NCBI GenBank assembly: GCA_963277665.1 | Contig: OY728163.1 | Span: 1,907,746,644 to 1,907,810,643 of the forward strand | Reading direction: 5' to 3' | Length of the DNA: 64,000 nucleotides | Origin: Viscum album | Lineage: Eukaryota > Streptophyta > Magnoliopsida > Santalales > Viscaceae | Shown: positions 24,430 to 36,824 of the stretch, in pieces | Layout: each line of letters begins with the position of its first letter | How positions within the stretch are numbered: position 1 is the stretch's first letter | The notes under the pieces: model-generated | Seen by the model: the letters and a program-made list of their open reading frames with translations, nothing else | Told to the model about the DNA's origin: nothing | Database searches by the model: none | Translations under genes and position numbers: made by a program

Positions 24430-25521
24430 GTGACAGCAGAAGTTGAATTTGATATAGTCTATACTCTTGGGAAGGGGAACATGGTGGCAGAAGAACTCAG
24501 CAGGAGGTCTGGCCTGCATCTACTGAGTGAGGAAACAGAGTAGCTAGCTTCTTTATTGATATACATTGTGGATAGAGATAGAGAAGCCTTCCTTCAGTCT
24601 CTTAGAGTCACTACCCCACTTCTTCAGTGAGTCAGTGAGGCACAACATGTGGACGCTGACTAACAGACACGACGTGCTCAGATATCCACAGGGAAGGCAC
24701 CTGTTGGATTTTCTGAAGGTTGGGAGCACGTCATCCTCTTTAGAGGACGTACTATGGTACCAGTGTCACTTCAAGAGGAACTGTTGAGGGAGTTCCACAC
24801 ATCCACTCTAGCAGTACATCTAGGAGTGGTGAAGATGTACCAGGATCTCTGACAATAGCACTGGTGGTTGGGAATGAAGAAAAAAGTAGCATTGTTTGTC
24901 TCTCGATGCATCACTTGTCAGCAAGTGAAGGCGGAGCATCATGTACCAACATGATTGGTTCAACCATTAGAGGTCCCAGAGAGGAAGTGGGATGGGATAT
25001 CCATGAACTTTGTGATAGGACTTCCACGTACATATAGGGGTCACGACTCGATTTCGGTGATTGTTGATGGACTCACCATGTCAGAGAACTTCCTAAAGAT
25101 CAGAGAGAAGAGTTCAGTAGAGTGCATGAGACGCCTCTATGTGCAGGAGATTTTATAGATACATGGAGTACCATAGATGATTGTCTCCGATCTTGATGCA
25201 CGTTTTACTTCCCGGCCATGGAAGGGGTTGTAGGAGGATTTTGGGATGCAACTTCATTTGAGCATTGCCTTCCATCCTTAGACGAATGGCCAGATTGAGC
25301 GGACCATTCAGAAAAATGAGTACATGCTACGTTCTTGTATCCTCAAATTTGGTCGTAGTTGGGAGGATCACTTAAGTTTGATGAAGTTTTCATACATCAA
25401 TAGCTATCACTCCACCATTGGGATGGAACTTTTTGAGGTGTTGTATGGGAAACCTTGTAGATCACCTTTGTGTGGGACTGACCTAGGGGAGTCACACAAG
25501 TTGGAACAAAGATGGTACGGG
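24430..25521 (+). pseudogene. Element B pol remnant: RNase H tail and integrase, 5' part
   Basis: The frame ending at 24543 finishes with VEFDIVYTLGKGNMVAEELS, the typical end of a Ty3 RNase H domain. Further on, in changing frames and with several stops, come the integrase zinc-binding segment (SRCITCQQVKAEH, about 24898), the catalytic core start (WDGISMNFVIGLP, about 24991), IVSDLDARFTS, and NGQIERTIQ with the glutamate kept. The first catalytic aspartate is replaced by asparagine (codon 25016-25018). A further stretch ends LYGKPCRSP (about 25442) before a likely one-base loss near 25510. The gene is cut at 25521 by element C and continues at 36825. Integrase would have inserted the element DNA; this copy is dead. 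Confidence 0.82.
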
Positions 25522-27441
25522 TGAAACGCACGACCTATTATCGCCTATCAACTGGTCAGGGTTCCGGTTCTCTACTAATGTGTATAGCAGCACTCGGGTC
25601 GAATCCTCAGTGATGATACTTGGTAATAGTCGTTTGTTTTTAGTTGATTGTATTCTGATTGGGGGTTTTTTTGTAGAGATTAATTGAAATGATTTATTTA
25701 CTATAATTGATTTAAGAAATTTATAAAGATTGGGGTGAGTTTATTATTAGGGAGTTAATCTTGTGATATCTGTGTGCTTGGATTTATATTGCATTTAAAT
25801 TAACACCCACTTCACAAGATAATGTTTATTGGAATTCCTACGTGTTAAGGATTTAATCTAATCCATAAATTAACTTAGGGTTCTGATCATTACCATTACT
25901 TTTTTATGGTAGTATATTTATGGTTCAAATAATCCATGGAAACCACATGTTAAGAAAAATATGTCATTAATCCATGATATGTTAAGTCCAACATACACAA
26001 TGTTAAATTAAAGAATATTCATTGAACAAATAATCTCAATCACTTAACATCAATAAATTTTGACTCACCCAAATAATATATTTTCTCAGACATTGATATT
26101 AATATTAATCTGGTTTATATATTTATGATGATGAATTAACAAGAGAGAAAAAAAGAAAGATATTAAAAATGAGTGGTACGTCGAACACACACATAAGATC
26201 AATGATTATAATTATAAACAGATTTTTTATTGAATGAGGAAGAAAAATAAGGGAAGGAGATTCAACTGAATTTAAACTATTATAAGAACATTAATATTAA
26301 ACTATAGAAGGTGGATGAGAATAAGAGACATTGAAGAAGAAATTTGCATTAAAACAGAATTACAAAAGAAAGGACTTATAAAATTACAACAATGAAAAAC
26401 ATAAAAGTAAATGAAAAAAAAGAGATAAGGAAAGGTCTATCTAGTGAAAACTTGAGTATAGAAGGTCCTCCCAAGCATTTTGAAAGGCTTTGGTCGTGCC
26501 AATATGATCTCCTATCTTCTGAAATGCCAACCCCTTTCAAGGAGAGGAGGGGGATGTATTTATAGCCCAAGGAAGTGGAGTGTTTTCATTCCCAATCTGT
26601 CCCTCCAATTGTATCGCCATGTTGTCTATTCAGACAGCCGAATATCGAGATATCTCCTTAAATATTTTATATAAAAATACTGTCCGACTACTCTAAATAT
26701 TTGGAGGCATTTGGACAAATGGAGCCAATGTTATTGTGGTTTGATTAAACAATTTTAATCTGTCCATTTAAATCCAGTCTTTTTGAAGTCCAAAATGTGA
26801 TAGGGTTTTTGAATTGGAATATGACCTCAAATCCGAATGATGTATTCAACAAAGTAGGCCGCCTATATCTCCTATTTCACACTACAAAATCCCAGTTCAA
26901 AATTATGTCTAGATCAAGATCCATGTCATCAACACTGTACTGATTTTAATTCCCGTCCAAAAATGTGGGCTGAGTTCAAAGAATTAGTTGGGCCCCTTGT
27001 CTTTAGATTTGGGAGTTAAAATTTTTCTCCAATACTCCTTTAATTATCCCCTGAGTTTTGGAGGAGAATAAAAGAATTTGGACTTCCTGATTGAGCCCAA
27101 AAATTAAATCTTCATGGATGGTACAGTTTCTTCACAGATTCTATAGGCCTCCTTTTGTGGTCTATATGGGCCTGAAAATGGAAGAATTGGCCCATGATAC
27201 CTTCTAAGGATATGTAGTAAATTGAATATGGAATCCTAAAAAACAGGAACCACACAATTTGGATTAGTAGAGCTATATTTATTTGTAAAACATTAAACTG
27301 ACTTGAATTTGAATGAATTCAAATAGTGATCAAATATTATATTTAATATTTAAACATTAATATTTCAAACAAATGATGCACATTTCATATAAAATCAGTA
27401 ATGGGATTATATAAAAAGTTATGAAAATATTAATAAGATCA
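25522..27441 (-). repeat. Element C, 3' LTR (leftmost copy)
   Basis: Plus-strand ends are TGAAACGCAC and AATAAGATCA. It is colinear with 34901-36824, with roughly one difference in eight bases near the outer end. It carries the minus-strand TATA box at 26557-26565. Confidence 0.92.
26557..26565 (-). promoter_or_regulatory. TATA box in the element C 3' LTR
   Basis: CTATAAATA on the minus strand, in a purine/pyrimidine-biased context. It is unchanged in the other LTR (35937-35945) although the sequence around it has diverged. Confidence 0.6.
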
Positions 27442-27442
27442 A

Positions 27443-27456
27443 CTCCCCCACACTTA
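27443..27456 (-). other. Polypurine tract of element C
   Basis: On the minus strand CTAAGTGTGGGGGAG abuts the LTR end. The GTGTGGGGGA core is typical of Athila-like elements and recurs in element D at 54955. Confidence 0.75.
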
Positions 27457-29140
27457 GTCTTGTACATGTCCTCATGTGCAACAAATATAAAAACATAACA
27501 AAATCATTTTCACTCACAAACAAATTGTAAATTTTTTTTTCTCCAATCAGGGGAGGTTTAAACTATTTCACTCATCCATTTTGAATTCCACAACATGTTT
27601 TTAAATAATCAATTTTCCAAAACTAATTCATTTTTTCATGCTCAAATTTAGTAATGGAAAATGTGGACACTCAAAACTCACAACTCTCAAGATGATAAAA
27701 TTCATTTGTGGAGGTTCACTCTTTCACCAAACAAAAGTGAAAATCTTAGAGTTTGAAAGAGCTCTCAGCTTCCAATACCTATCCAAAGTTCAAAATAATC
27801 AAGAAGTCTTTTTAAGGGGTTTTTGGGGCTATGGTATGGTAGGAATATAATGTCCAAGAGAGATAAGAAGAAGCTTAAAACACCAACCTAGAAAAATCAA
27901 TGCACATTTTTTTGAAATAAAACATGGAAGGGAATGAAAACACATATTTACAAGGGAATGATTATGTGAAGAAAGACACAATAGAGGATGAAAATTTGAA
28001 GGGGATGAGAAGATGAAATATTCACAAACCATAAAACATCTCCCAATGACATAATAACATAATACAAGTGTTCTTTTTTTATTTATTTTTCTTTTTTTGA
28101 AAGTCGAACTTGAAAAAGATCTCACACTCATATCCCAACCCATGATTTTTCTCCTCATGATACTAATTATAATAGATATAACAAGATCAAAGGTTTAGGA
28201 TGAGTGATTTTTGACCTACCCAAGAAACAACCCAATTTTTTTTTCATTTTTTCAATTTTTTTTTGAAAAAATGTCAATAACATTTACAAAATTACATAAA
28301 TGAAAGTACATTACATTCCCCAAAACAAACAGAAGGACACAAAATTTCAATATGAAATTTGTTCCCCCCACACTTACATTTCACAAAACATTCACTAGAA
28401 ATCTATGTTTATATTGGGTGGGAAAAGGTATTGTGCATGTAATGTAGCTATCAAAGAAAATGTTTTCATAGGCTCGAAGGGGCATTCAAAAGGAGGATTA
28501 ATGTAAGGGAAATGAGAGTCTATTTGGATATTTTGATTCTCATGGGGTTCATAAAATGCCTCTATCATATTAATGCACACTAAAGTAGAAAATTCAGCTC
28601 GAAGGACCAAAAACTCAAGACTCACAAATGGGGGTGAAAACACACATATAAAAAAGATGGCCATAGGTGGTTAGGGAATGAAAGCAACTATTGTTCCTCA
28701 CGGTTTAGGAAAAGCATTTTCCAAATCAAAAATTGAGCATTCAAAATGTGTTGGTTTTGAAACAAAATTCGTTATCCAATGTCATAATGAAAATACAAAA
28801 TTTTTGAGATGAAAACATTCATGTTGACTCCCTAAAATGGTGGAACAAATTTAGAAAATAGGAAGGTGAGTAATCATAACTCTTGACTTTTTAGTTTTTT
28901 ATGAATATTTTTTTTTGTTTTTAGTTTTTTTGGTTTTTTTAGATTGTTTTTTTAAAAAGTCACACCCACAAAAAATAGAAACAGTAAATAAAAGGGGTTG
29001 ATGAGGAAAGAGGAAAAGAAATAAAATAAAAGAGAGGGGAATAAGAAGAAAGAGATAGAGAGATAGAAGAAGTTAAAGGGAAAGAGGTGCCCCTGGTTTG
29101 GATTTGGTGGGTTTCCATCTCTATCTAGTGGTAGGTTGAC
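27457..29140 (-). other. Element C region between pol and the 3' LTR, no gene recognised
   Basis: In intact Athila elements an envelope-like frame may lie here. No long frame, signal peptide or membrane segment was recognised. Short frames (for example 27829-28158 and 28395-28664) have no domain. Several T-rich runs (around 28070, 28240 and 28900-28950) suggest expansion of simple sequence. Confidence 0.55.
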
Positions 29141-30359
29141 TGGAGAAGTTGGGGATCCATTAAAATTCAATGTTGATCCATGATTGTGCGTCCTCTCGTG
29201 GTGATGCTTTTACCTATGTCCATTAACTGTGAATGTTCTTTTGGAAGAGGGGTCTTGGACTTGCACTGCACCAAATGGGTAAACATTAGTAATAACAAAA
29301 GGACCTTCACAACGAGAATTAAGCTTACCTGGTTGAATCAGAAATTGAGAATTTAAGAGCATTACCTTTTCACCTTCATGGAATACCTTTATCAGGATGT
29401 GTTTTTCATGGAGTTCCTTGGATTTTTCTTTGTAGAGAATATAATTCTCATAAGAATCAAGTCAGAGCTCCTCAAGTTCATCCAATTGAAACAATCATTC
29501 TTCACCAGATTTTTCACAATCAAAATTACAGGTTATCACAGCCCAAAAAGACTTATGTTGGATTTAAACTAGTAGATGACATTCTTTACCAAAAACTTTC
29601 CTAAAAGGAGATATCCTAATGGGTGTTTTATAGGAAGTTCGACAAGCCCAGAGTGCTTCACCAAGTCTTTCAGGCCAGTCTTTTCTGGTAGGTTTTACAA
29701 TTCTATCACGCACTCTTTTCACTTCTATATTAGAAAGTTCATCCATACCATTTGTTTGGGGTGATATGAAATTGATGTTTTATGTACAACCCCATTCTTT
29801 TTCAAAATAGATTCCATGGTTCTATTGTAGAAATGGGTTCCGAAGTCACTGATCAAGGCACGAGGCATGCCAAGTTTGTAGAAAATGTGTATCTTTAGGA
29901 ACTCACTAATAGTATGTGAATAAATTTTTCTAGTGGGTTTGGCCTAGACCCACCAAGAAACATAATAAACTGCAATAAGGATATAAGATAATCCATTGGA
30001 TAGGGGAAATGGTCCCATGAAATCGATACCCCAAACATTGAAGATCTCACAAAAAATTATGGCCTTTGGGGAATTTCATTTCTCTTTGAAATTGTGCCAA
30101 AATTTTGGCAAGTGGGACATGATTAACAAATCTCATGAGAGTCCTTGAAGAGTTAAGTCCAGAAGAATCCAGAGTCTTGGACCCTTCGAGAGGTCCTTTG
30201 TGGTCCAATGTGGCCACCTCCGGGAAGTGAGTGACAAAATTCTAAGATAGAGTAATGTTCATCTTTATCAACACATATCCTAATTACCATGTATTCCCCA
30301 GTTTTCCAAATATTATTTTCTTCCCAAAAATAATAGTTTGAATCACTTTTCAACTTCAT
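29140..30359 (-). pseudogene. Element C integrase remnant
   Basis: On the minus strand, 30359 downward starts with the linker and zinc-binding part (CHSLPGGGHIGPQRT, near 30220). The catalytic core follows, with GIDFMGP (about 30017-30000), ISDFGTHF (about 29850) and DELSNIEVK (about 29735), so the D, D and E positions all seem present. The C-terminal part has RKDWPERLGEALWACRT, then LNSRCEGPFVITNV and FTVNGHR ending near 29210. Several stops and at least one frameshift divide it. The protein would join element DNA to the chromosome. The motif set is that of the Athila/Tat branch and has no chromodomain. Confidence 0.85.
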
Positions 30360-30399
30360 TTTCTATTATTAGGAAAATATTTAAAGAAAAACACCAGAA

Positions 30400-31150
30400 A
30401 CCAAGTAATTTACAATTGGGGTATACCGTGGTATTTTTGGAGTGAGAGATGAAAGGTGATCAGTGGGGAATTCAGGATCAATGATTTCAGAATGAGAAAA
30501 ATGGAAATTCTACTCAATTGATCAGCCACAAGGTTTTCTTTTCCTGGTATATCTTTTATTTCAAGGTCAAACTCTTGGAGCATTATGATCCATCTTATAA
30601 GCCTCAATTTGGAATCACTTTTCTTGAGTAAGATCATTATAGCAGAATGGTCTTTGAAGATGATGATTTTGGAACCTAAGAGATAGGGCCAAAATTTATC
30701 TAAGTAAAAAACCACTTCTAAAAGTTCCTTTTTAGTGATAGTGTAGTGAGATTGAGTTTCAACCAATTTTTTGAGGCATAACAAATGAAATGAGGAATCT
30801 TTTCTCTTCATTGACCAAGAACAACCCCAACAGCTCTATCAGAAGAATCACACATCAATTCAAAGGGTAAGGACCAATCTGGGGGTTAGATTATAGGGAA
30901 GATGTAAGAGCAGTTTTGAGTTCAATGAAGTCTTTCTTGCAAAACTAATTGAAATGGAAAGTGACATCATTTTGGAGTAACCGATTTAGTGGGAGAGAAA
31001 TTTTACTGATGTTATGGAAGAGTCGCCGATAGAAACCAGCATGATTGAGGACTGAACGGATGTCTCGAACAGAAGTGGATTGATGAAGTGATTAGATCAC
31101 TTCAATTTTGGCAGGATCAACATCAATACCATCTTTTGAAACTATGTTCC
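30400..31150 (-). pseudogene. Element C RNase H remnant
   Basis: An open segment at 30410-30811 contains SHYTITKKELLEVVFYLDKF, KDHSAIMILL, LIRWIIMLQEFDLEI and PGKENLVADQLSR, the conserved order of a Ty3 RNase H domain. The part from 30812 to 31150, which links RT to RNase H, has stops. The enzyme would remove RNA from the RNA-DNA hybrid during copying. Confidence 0.85.
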
Positions 31151-31181
31151 CTAGAACAATCCCATTTGCAACCATGAAGTA

Positions 31182-32004
31182 TCATTTTTGAAAATTTAAC
31201 ACAAGGTTGCACTTGACACACATTTGGAGGACTAGAGAGAGTGAATTCAAATATGATTCAAATGACTCACCATAAAAGTTAAAGTCATCCATGAAGACTT
31301 CCATGTAGTGTTCACTGAATTTGGAAAATATACTCATCATACACCTTTGGAATGTTGTAGAAGCATTGGAAAGGCCAAAAGGAATTCTTCTATATGAATA
31401 TGTTCCAAAGGGGCATGTGAAAGTAGTCTTTTCTTGGTCCTGATGTGCGATTGGGATTTGGATGTAGCTGGTGTATCCATCATGAAAGAAATAGTGTTTC
31501 TTTCCACCTAATTGTTCGAGAATTTGATCAAGTAATGGAAAAGGATGGTGATATTTTATTGTTTCGACATTCAATTTCCTATAGTCAATGCACACATGCC
31601 ATTTGTTCTTCACTCGAGTTGTAACTACCTCTCCATGTTCATTTGTGACAACTATTATCCCACCCTTCTTAGGTATAACTTGAATTGGACTAACCCATTC
31701 ACTATTAGAAATTGGGTAGATAATGCCAGCTTGAAGTAGCTTGGTGATCTCTTCACTAATTACCTCAAGTATGAGTGGGTTGAGACTTTTTTTGTAGTTG
31801 TCTAATTGGTTTGAAAAACTCCTCAAGATGGATGTGATGCATGCAAAGGGTGGGGTTGATTCCTGGTATGTCATATAGGGTCCACCCTAACGCCCTTTTG
31901 TTTTCCTCAAACACCAGAACAAGTTTGGACTCCTCAGTTTCTGTAAGTGAAGATGACACAATGATAGGATATGAGTGATCATGGAAAAGGAATGCATATT
32001 TCAA
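31182..32004 (-). pseudogene. Element C reverse transcriptase remnant
   Basis: Two overlapping frames cover the domain. The first, 32004 down to about 31800, has the RT-preceding segment RALGWTLYDIPGINP and LCMHHIHLEE. The second, 31874 to 31182, has AGIIYPISNSEWVSP, QVIPKKGG, CIDYRKLN, FHDGYTSY, TCPFGTYSYRRIPFGL, and the catalytic FMDD box (VFMDDFNFYG). The catalytic aspartates are retained, but a frameshift near 31800 separates the halves and the second frame ends at 31182. It would copy the element RNA into DNA. Sequence is closest in style to Athila RT. Confidence 0.9.
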
Positions 32005-32309
32005 GTGTTCAGGAAGAGGTTTCAGATCAGTATCATCTTTTATTTTTGGGTTAAAAAACTCAGTAATGGAGGAAGGGACTTCAGTTGCTTCAAATTCGTT
32101 CTCCTTAATACTTTACAAGGTGGAGTAGTAGAGATCAGAGTTGATCTGGGATTCAATAGAGTTTTCAAGTTCATCTAGATTGATAGAGTCTATTAAAGAT
32201 AGGTCCACATCAACTTCACCATATATGACTTGGTTAATCATGGTACAGATTTCACAAGATACATTGCCATTAGAACATGAAAAACATGGTGGATTGGGGT
32301 TTTATTGAC

Positions 32310-32760
32310 TCTTAGAAGTGTCCTCAGAAGCGTGGATTGAGAATGCAATGTGAACCTCATATAGGTATCACATGGCTTGGAAAATGTTGAACATGGCCAC
32401 TTGGTCATCGAATTCCATGGATAAGATGCCTGAATGGAAATTGATCTTAGTTCTCACAGTCCTAAGGAATGGTATTCCTAGAATTAGTGGAGATTGAGAA
32501 GAGTTAGTCTCACCGTCCATGTCAAGGACATAGAAATCAGCTGGGAAGATAAGGTCATTGACTCATACAAAGACATCCTCAATTATTCCCTCAGGACTAG
32601 CTATGCTTCAATTGGCTTTTTGAATGACAACACCCGTCGGATGTGAGGGACCTAGACCAAGGATTGAGAAGATGGACTTGGGCATGACATTAATTGAGGA
32701 TCCTAGGTCTATTAGTGCATCATCAATGTTTCAACTTCCAATTTGGAAAGGAACCGTAAC
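32310..32760 (-). pseudogene. Element C protease remnant
   Basis: On the minus strand DALIDLGSSINVMPKS (about 32719-32672) carries the aspartic-protease active site in the DLG/ASIN form usual for Athila-like elements. It is followed by DVFVXVNDLIFPADFYVLDMDGE and LILGIPFLRTVRTKI (about 32480-32430). In-frame stops interrupt it. It would cut the gag-pol polyprotein. Confidence 0.75.
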
Positions 32761-34710
32761 GGTCCCCGGATCTTTTCACGTTTTTGGAATAGACTGCTGG
32801 GTGAAAACATTTTCGAAGGTCCTAAGTTTCCTGTTGTGGGTTCACAACTCCTTGAGAAACTTGGCATACTTTCGAAATAGTTTAATGGAATATAAGAGGG
32901 GAATGTTGACTTCAACACGTCTAAACATGTCGAACATTTCAGGAATGGGATAAAATGACTTCTTTGGCTTAGAAACATCTTGAGGAAAAGGAATTGGGTT
33001 CCTAATGGGAATTTAAGGAGATTAGGGAATTTTTTCAGGTTCTTTATCGAGTTTATTTTTCATTTCATTTTATAGGTAAACATTCAAAGGAGGGTTGGAG
33101 TAATTATCTTGAGGCATAGAAATTTGCTTTCTCAATCTAAGTGAAATTTCACTTACATTGACCTTGGGGTTGGATAATGGTTGAGCTGGGAGTTGGGAAG
33201 AATTGGATGGTTGCTGCTGACTAAGGTGGGATTCAAGTTGACAAATTTGGGATTCAATGTTCTTGTGTCTTGAACGGGTGAAGGAGGAAAGATCTTCCCC
33301 TGCACTTTCCCATGGTTTCTTAGAAGATGAGGCTTGAATGAGATTGGGATTACGTAGATTTTTGTTCTTGGGAAAGCGATTGTATTGGTTTTGGAATTGG
33401 GAAGGCTCACTAGGATAATGGAATCCAGGAGGAGGATTGTTCCTTTGAGGTTGAGGAATAAAATGATAAAGTTGTTGGATGTTACCAACACCTTGACCAT
33501 ATTGAAACTGGTTTGGGTTTTGAGGAGGTAATTGAGGGGGATGAGATATTGGATTACCATACTTATGGCCCTAGTTATAGGAAGAAGAGAAGGTCTTTGA
33601 GTGAGGTTGGTTGATGTTTCTAAAAAACTGACCTGATAGTTGAGGGTTGTGGTTACGATGAGAATATTCTGCATTGAGCTCCATTGGTCCAGAGGAATCA
33701 GATTGATTCTCTTGAAGTTGTGGACATGTGTCAGTTGGATGAGATGGAGAGTTGTAGATTCCACAGTTTTTGACAGGTCCAGGAAACATTGATTGTGGAG
33801 AAGATGAGGTTGGTGATTTTGATGCCACAACTAGTTTCCACACAAGACCTGTAAGTTCACTCATCCAGTCGGTCATCTTGTTCGTCACAATTGATGGATT
33901 ATCTTGGACTTGTGTTACTTGAGCATGTGCTTGAGTGTGGAATTGTTGTGTGCTTGCAGCCATGTTACTTAGAGATCTCTTGCTACTGTAGGAGTTTTAT
34001 CAACAAGATCACTGCCACTTGCGACATCAATGAGAGTTCTCTCCATTGGAAATAACCCCTCATAGAAGCATTGAATCCAGAGTTGGTCAGGGATTTTGTG
34101 GTGTGGGCAGGTTGCAACAAGATTTTTGAACCTCTCCAAATACTCATGGATTTATTCACATGGGAACGGACAGATACCACTTATTTCCTTTCAGATAGAA
34201 GTAGTATGAGAAGCAGGAAAGAATTTCTCTAAGAAGAGTCGCTTCATGTCATTCCATGTGGTTATGGAACCAGGAGGTAGGTAGTAAATACATAACATAG
34301 TAGTTTCAGCTAGGGAGAAAGGGAATTCTCAAAGTTTGATTTATTCCTCACAAACCCCTTTATGCTTCATGGTAGAGCACACTTCTTGAGACTCTTTAAG
34401 ATAGAGATGTGGATCCTCACCGGCTAGCCCGTGGAAATGAGGGAGAAGATGAATAAAACCCGATTTGAGTTCAAAGTCAGCTTCTATGTTTGGATATTTA
34501 ATACCGATAGGTTGGTAATTTATATCAGGGAAAACAAGTTCTTTAAGTGTTTATTCCCTAGGATTGGCCATATCTAATTCAATTGGTTGGACAAGGGATG
34601 GTTCTTGATTTTATTTGATTATCTCTTATGTTTCTCCAAAGTTGGCGAAGTGTTCACTCAATTTCAGGGTCAAACAAATCTAAGGGATTTTTTGGGAGGC
34701 TACGGGGCAT
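32761..34710 (-). pseudogene. Element C gag remnant
   Basis: The ATG at 34710 (minus strand) starts MPRSLPKNPLDLFDPEIE, followed by a stop. A conserved gag segment, CPHHKIPDQLWIQCFYEGL, lies near 34110-34050. The frame is then open to 33571 and includes a CX-type knuckle, CGIYNSPSHPTDTCP (about 33765-33720), where the plant Athila gag has its short zinc-binding motif. Past a stop at 33571 the same frame continues with an N/P/Q-rich linker and VNIPLLYSIKLFRKYAKFLKEL near 32910, which leads into the protease. Gag would form the particle. The 225-codon frame at 33153-33830 is only the shifted reading of this region. Confidence 0.82.
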
Positions 34711-34880
34711 TTATATATATATTGGAAGGAAAATGAAGATAGGTTTTTCTTTGTGTTTTCTTCTGTTTATGATTTTTATAAGAAGATGGGTTTTTGTTTG
34801 AGTTTTTTTTCAATTTTTTTAAAACATTGTTTTTTGGGTTTTTTACAATAACCAGAAACTAAAGACTACATAAAGCACTA

Positions 34881-34899
34881 TCCTAGGAAAATGCGCCAT
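34881..34899 (-). other. Primer-binding site of element C
   Basis: On the minus strand TGGCGCATTTTCCTAGGA starts next to the 5' LTR. It is a worn form of the TGGCGCC-type site known from Athila and Tat elements. Confidence 0.65.
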
Positions 34900-34900
34900 T

Positions 34901-36824
34901 TGAAACACATGACCTATTATCTACTATTGACTGGTCAAGGTTCCGGTGCTCTGCTAATGTGTATAGCAGCACTCGGGTCGAATCCTCGGCGATGATACTT
35001 TGAAATAGTCGTTTGTTTTTAGTTGATTGTATTCTGATTGCGGGGATTGTTTTCAGAGCATAATTAAAATGATTGATTGACTATAATTTAAATAAAAAAT
35101 TGATAAAGATTGGGGTGAGTTAATTATTAGGGAGTTAAGCTTGTGATATCCTTGAGATTTTCTTTATATTGTATTTAAATTAACACCCACTTCACACAAT
35201 AACGTTGATTGAAATTCCTAAGTGTTAAGGCTTTAATCTAAGCCTTAACTTAACTTAGGGTTCTATTAATTACCATTACTTGTTTATGGTAGTGTATTTC
35301 TTGTTCCAAAAATCAATGGAAACCACATGTTAAACAAAATATGTCATTAATCCATGACATGTTAAGTCTAACATACACAATCTTAAATTAATGAATATTT
35401 ATCGAGTAAATACTCTCAATCACTAAAAATATTTAAATTTTGACTCACCCCAATAATATATTTACTCAGCCATTGATATTAATATTAATCTAGTTTATAT
35501 ATTTATGATGATTAGTTAACAATAGAGAAAAAAAGAAAGGTATTAGAAAAGAGTGGTACGTCGAACACACACACACGAACAATGATGACAATAAAAAACA
35601 GATTATCGATTGACTAAGGAAGTAAAATAAGGGAAGGGGATTCAAATGTATTTAAACAATTTTAAGAACATTAATATTAAACTACATAAGGTGGATGAGA
35701 ATAATAGATATGGAAGAATAAATTTTCATGAAAACAGACTTACAAAATAAAGGACTTACAAAATTACAATAATGAAGAACATAAAAGTAAATGAAAGCAA
35801 AGAGAAGAGGAAAGGTATCTCAAGTGAAAAAATGAGTATGGAAGGTCCTACCAAGCCTTAGAAAAGGCTTTGGTTGTTACAATATTATATCCTCTCTTCT
35901 AAAATTCCAACCCCTTACAAGGAGAGGAGGGGGATGTATTTATAGCCCAAGGAAGTGGACTGTTTTCATTCCCAATCTGTCCCTCCAATTGCATTGCCAT
36001 GTTGGATATTCAAACAGACGAATCTTGAGATATCGCCTTGTATAATATTGTAGAAAATAATACTGGAAAAATAATCAAAAAAGTTGGAGGCATTTGGACA
36101 TATGGATCCAAAGTTATGGTGGTTTGATTAAAAAATTTTAATATGTCCATTTCAATCCAGTCTTTTTGAAGTCCAAAATGTGAAAGGGTTTTTGAATAGG
36201 CAGATCCCCTCAAATCTGAATTATGTATTCAACAATGTCAGATGCCAATATTTCCTATTTTACACAACAAAATCTCATCTCAAAATGATGTCTAGATCAG
36301 GATCCATGTCATCACCACTGTACTAATTTTAATTCTCGGACAAAAATGTTAGCTGAGTTCAAATAATTATTTGGGCCCATTGCCTTTAGATTTGGACCTT
36401 GAAATTTTTATCCAATATTACTTTAATTATCCCCCTAACATTGGAGTAGAATAAAAGAATTTTGACTTCCAGATTGATCCCAACAATTAAATCTTTATGT
36501 CTGGTCCAGTTTATTCACAGATTATGTAGGCCTCCTTGTGTGGTCCATATGAGACTTAAAATGGAAGAATTGGCCCATTATCCCTTCTAAGGATATGTAT
36601 TTAATTGAATATACAATCCTAATAAAAACAAACCAAACAATTTGGATCATCAAAATGATATTTATTAGTAAAAAATTAAACTAACTTGAATCTGAATGAA
36701 TTCAAATAGTGCTCAAATTTTATATTTAATATTTAATCATTAATATTTCAAACAAATGATGAAGATTTCGTATAAAATATGTAATTAGAGTATATAAAAA
36801 GATATTAAAATATTAATAACATCA
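34901..36824 (-). repeat. Element C, 5' LTR (rightmost copy)
   Basis: Plus-strand ends are TGAAACACAT and AATAACATCA. It is colinear with 25522-27441, with the TATA box at 35937-35945. It would drive minus-strand transcription of gag-pol. Confidence 0.92.

Larger units (their letters stand above)
25522..36824 (-). mobile_element. Element C: Athila-like Ty3/gypsy retrotransposon nested in element B
   Basis: LTRs of 1920 and 1924 bp (25522-27441 and 34901-36824) have TG/CA ends. The flanking pentamers ACGGG (25517-25521) and ATGGG (36825-36829) differ by one transition and form the target duplication. Genes read on the minus strand in the order gag, protease, RT, RNase H, integrase, then about 1.7 kb without a gene before the purine tract. 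A primer site of the TGGCGC type, the small-GAG spacer motifs and the RT and integrase sequence favour the Athila/Tat group. Joining the flanks of C restores a V-R-D-T-T-E reading in the integrase of B, which confirms the insertion point. Stops and frameshifts break all genes. Confidence 0.92.

Noticed and set aside
24106..24430. The first hundred codons of the frame at 24106 as part of reverse transcriptase
   Set aside because: No RT motif was found; only the last 35 or so codons match RNase H.
27457..29140. An envelope-like gene in element C
   Set aside because: The position fits, but no long frame, signal peptide or membrane segment is visible.
33153..33830. A 225-codon minus-strand frame as a separate protein
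   Set aside because: It is the shifted reading of the element C gag region; the gag frame, with its conserved motifs, is the neighbouring one.
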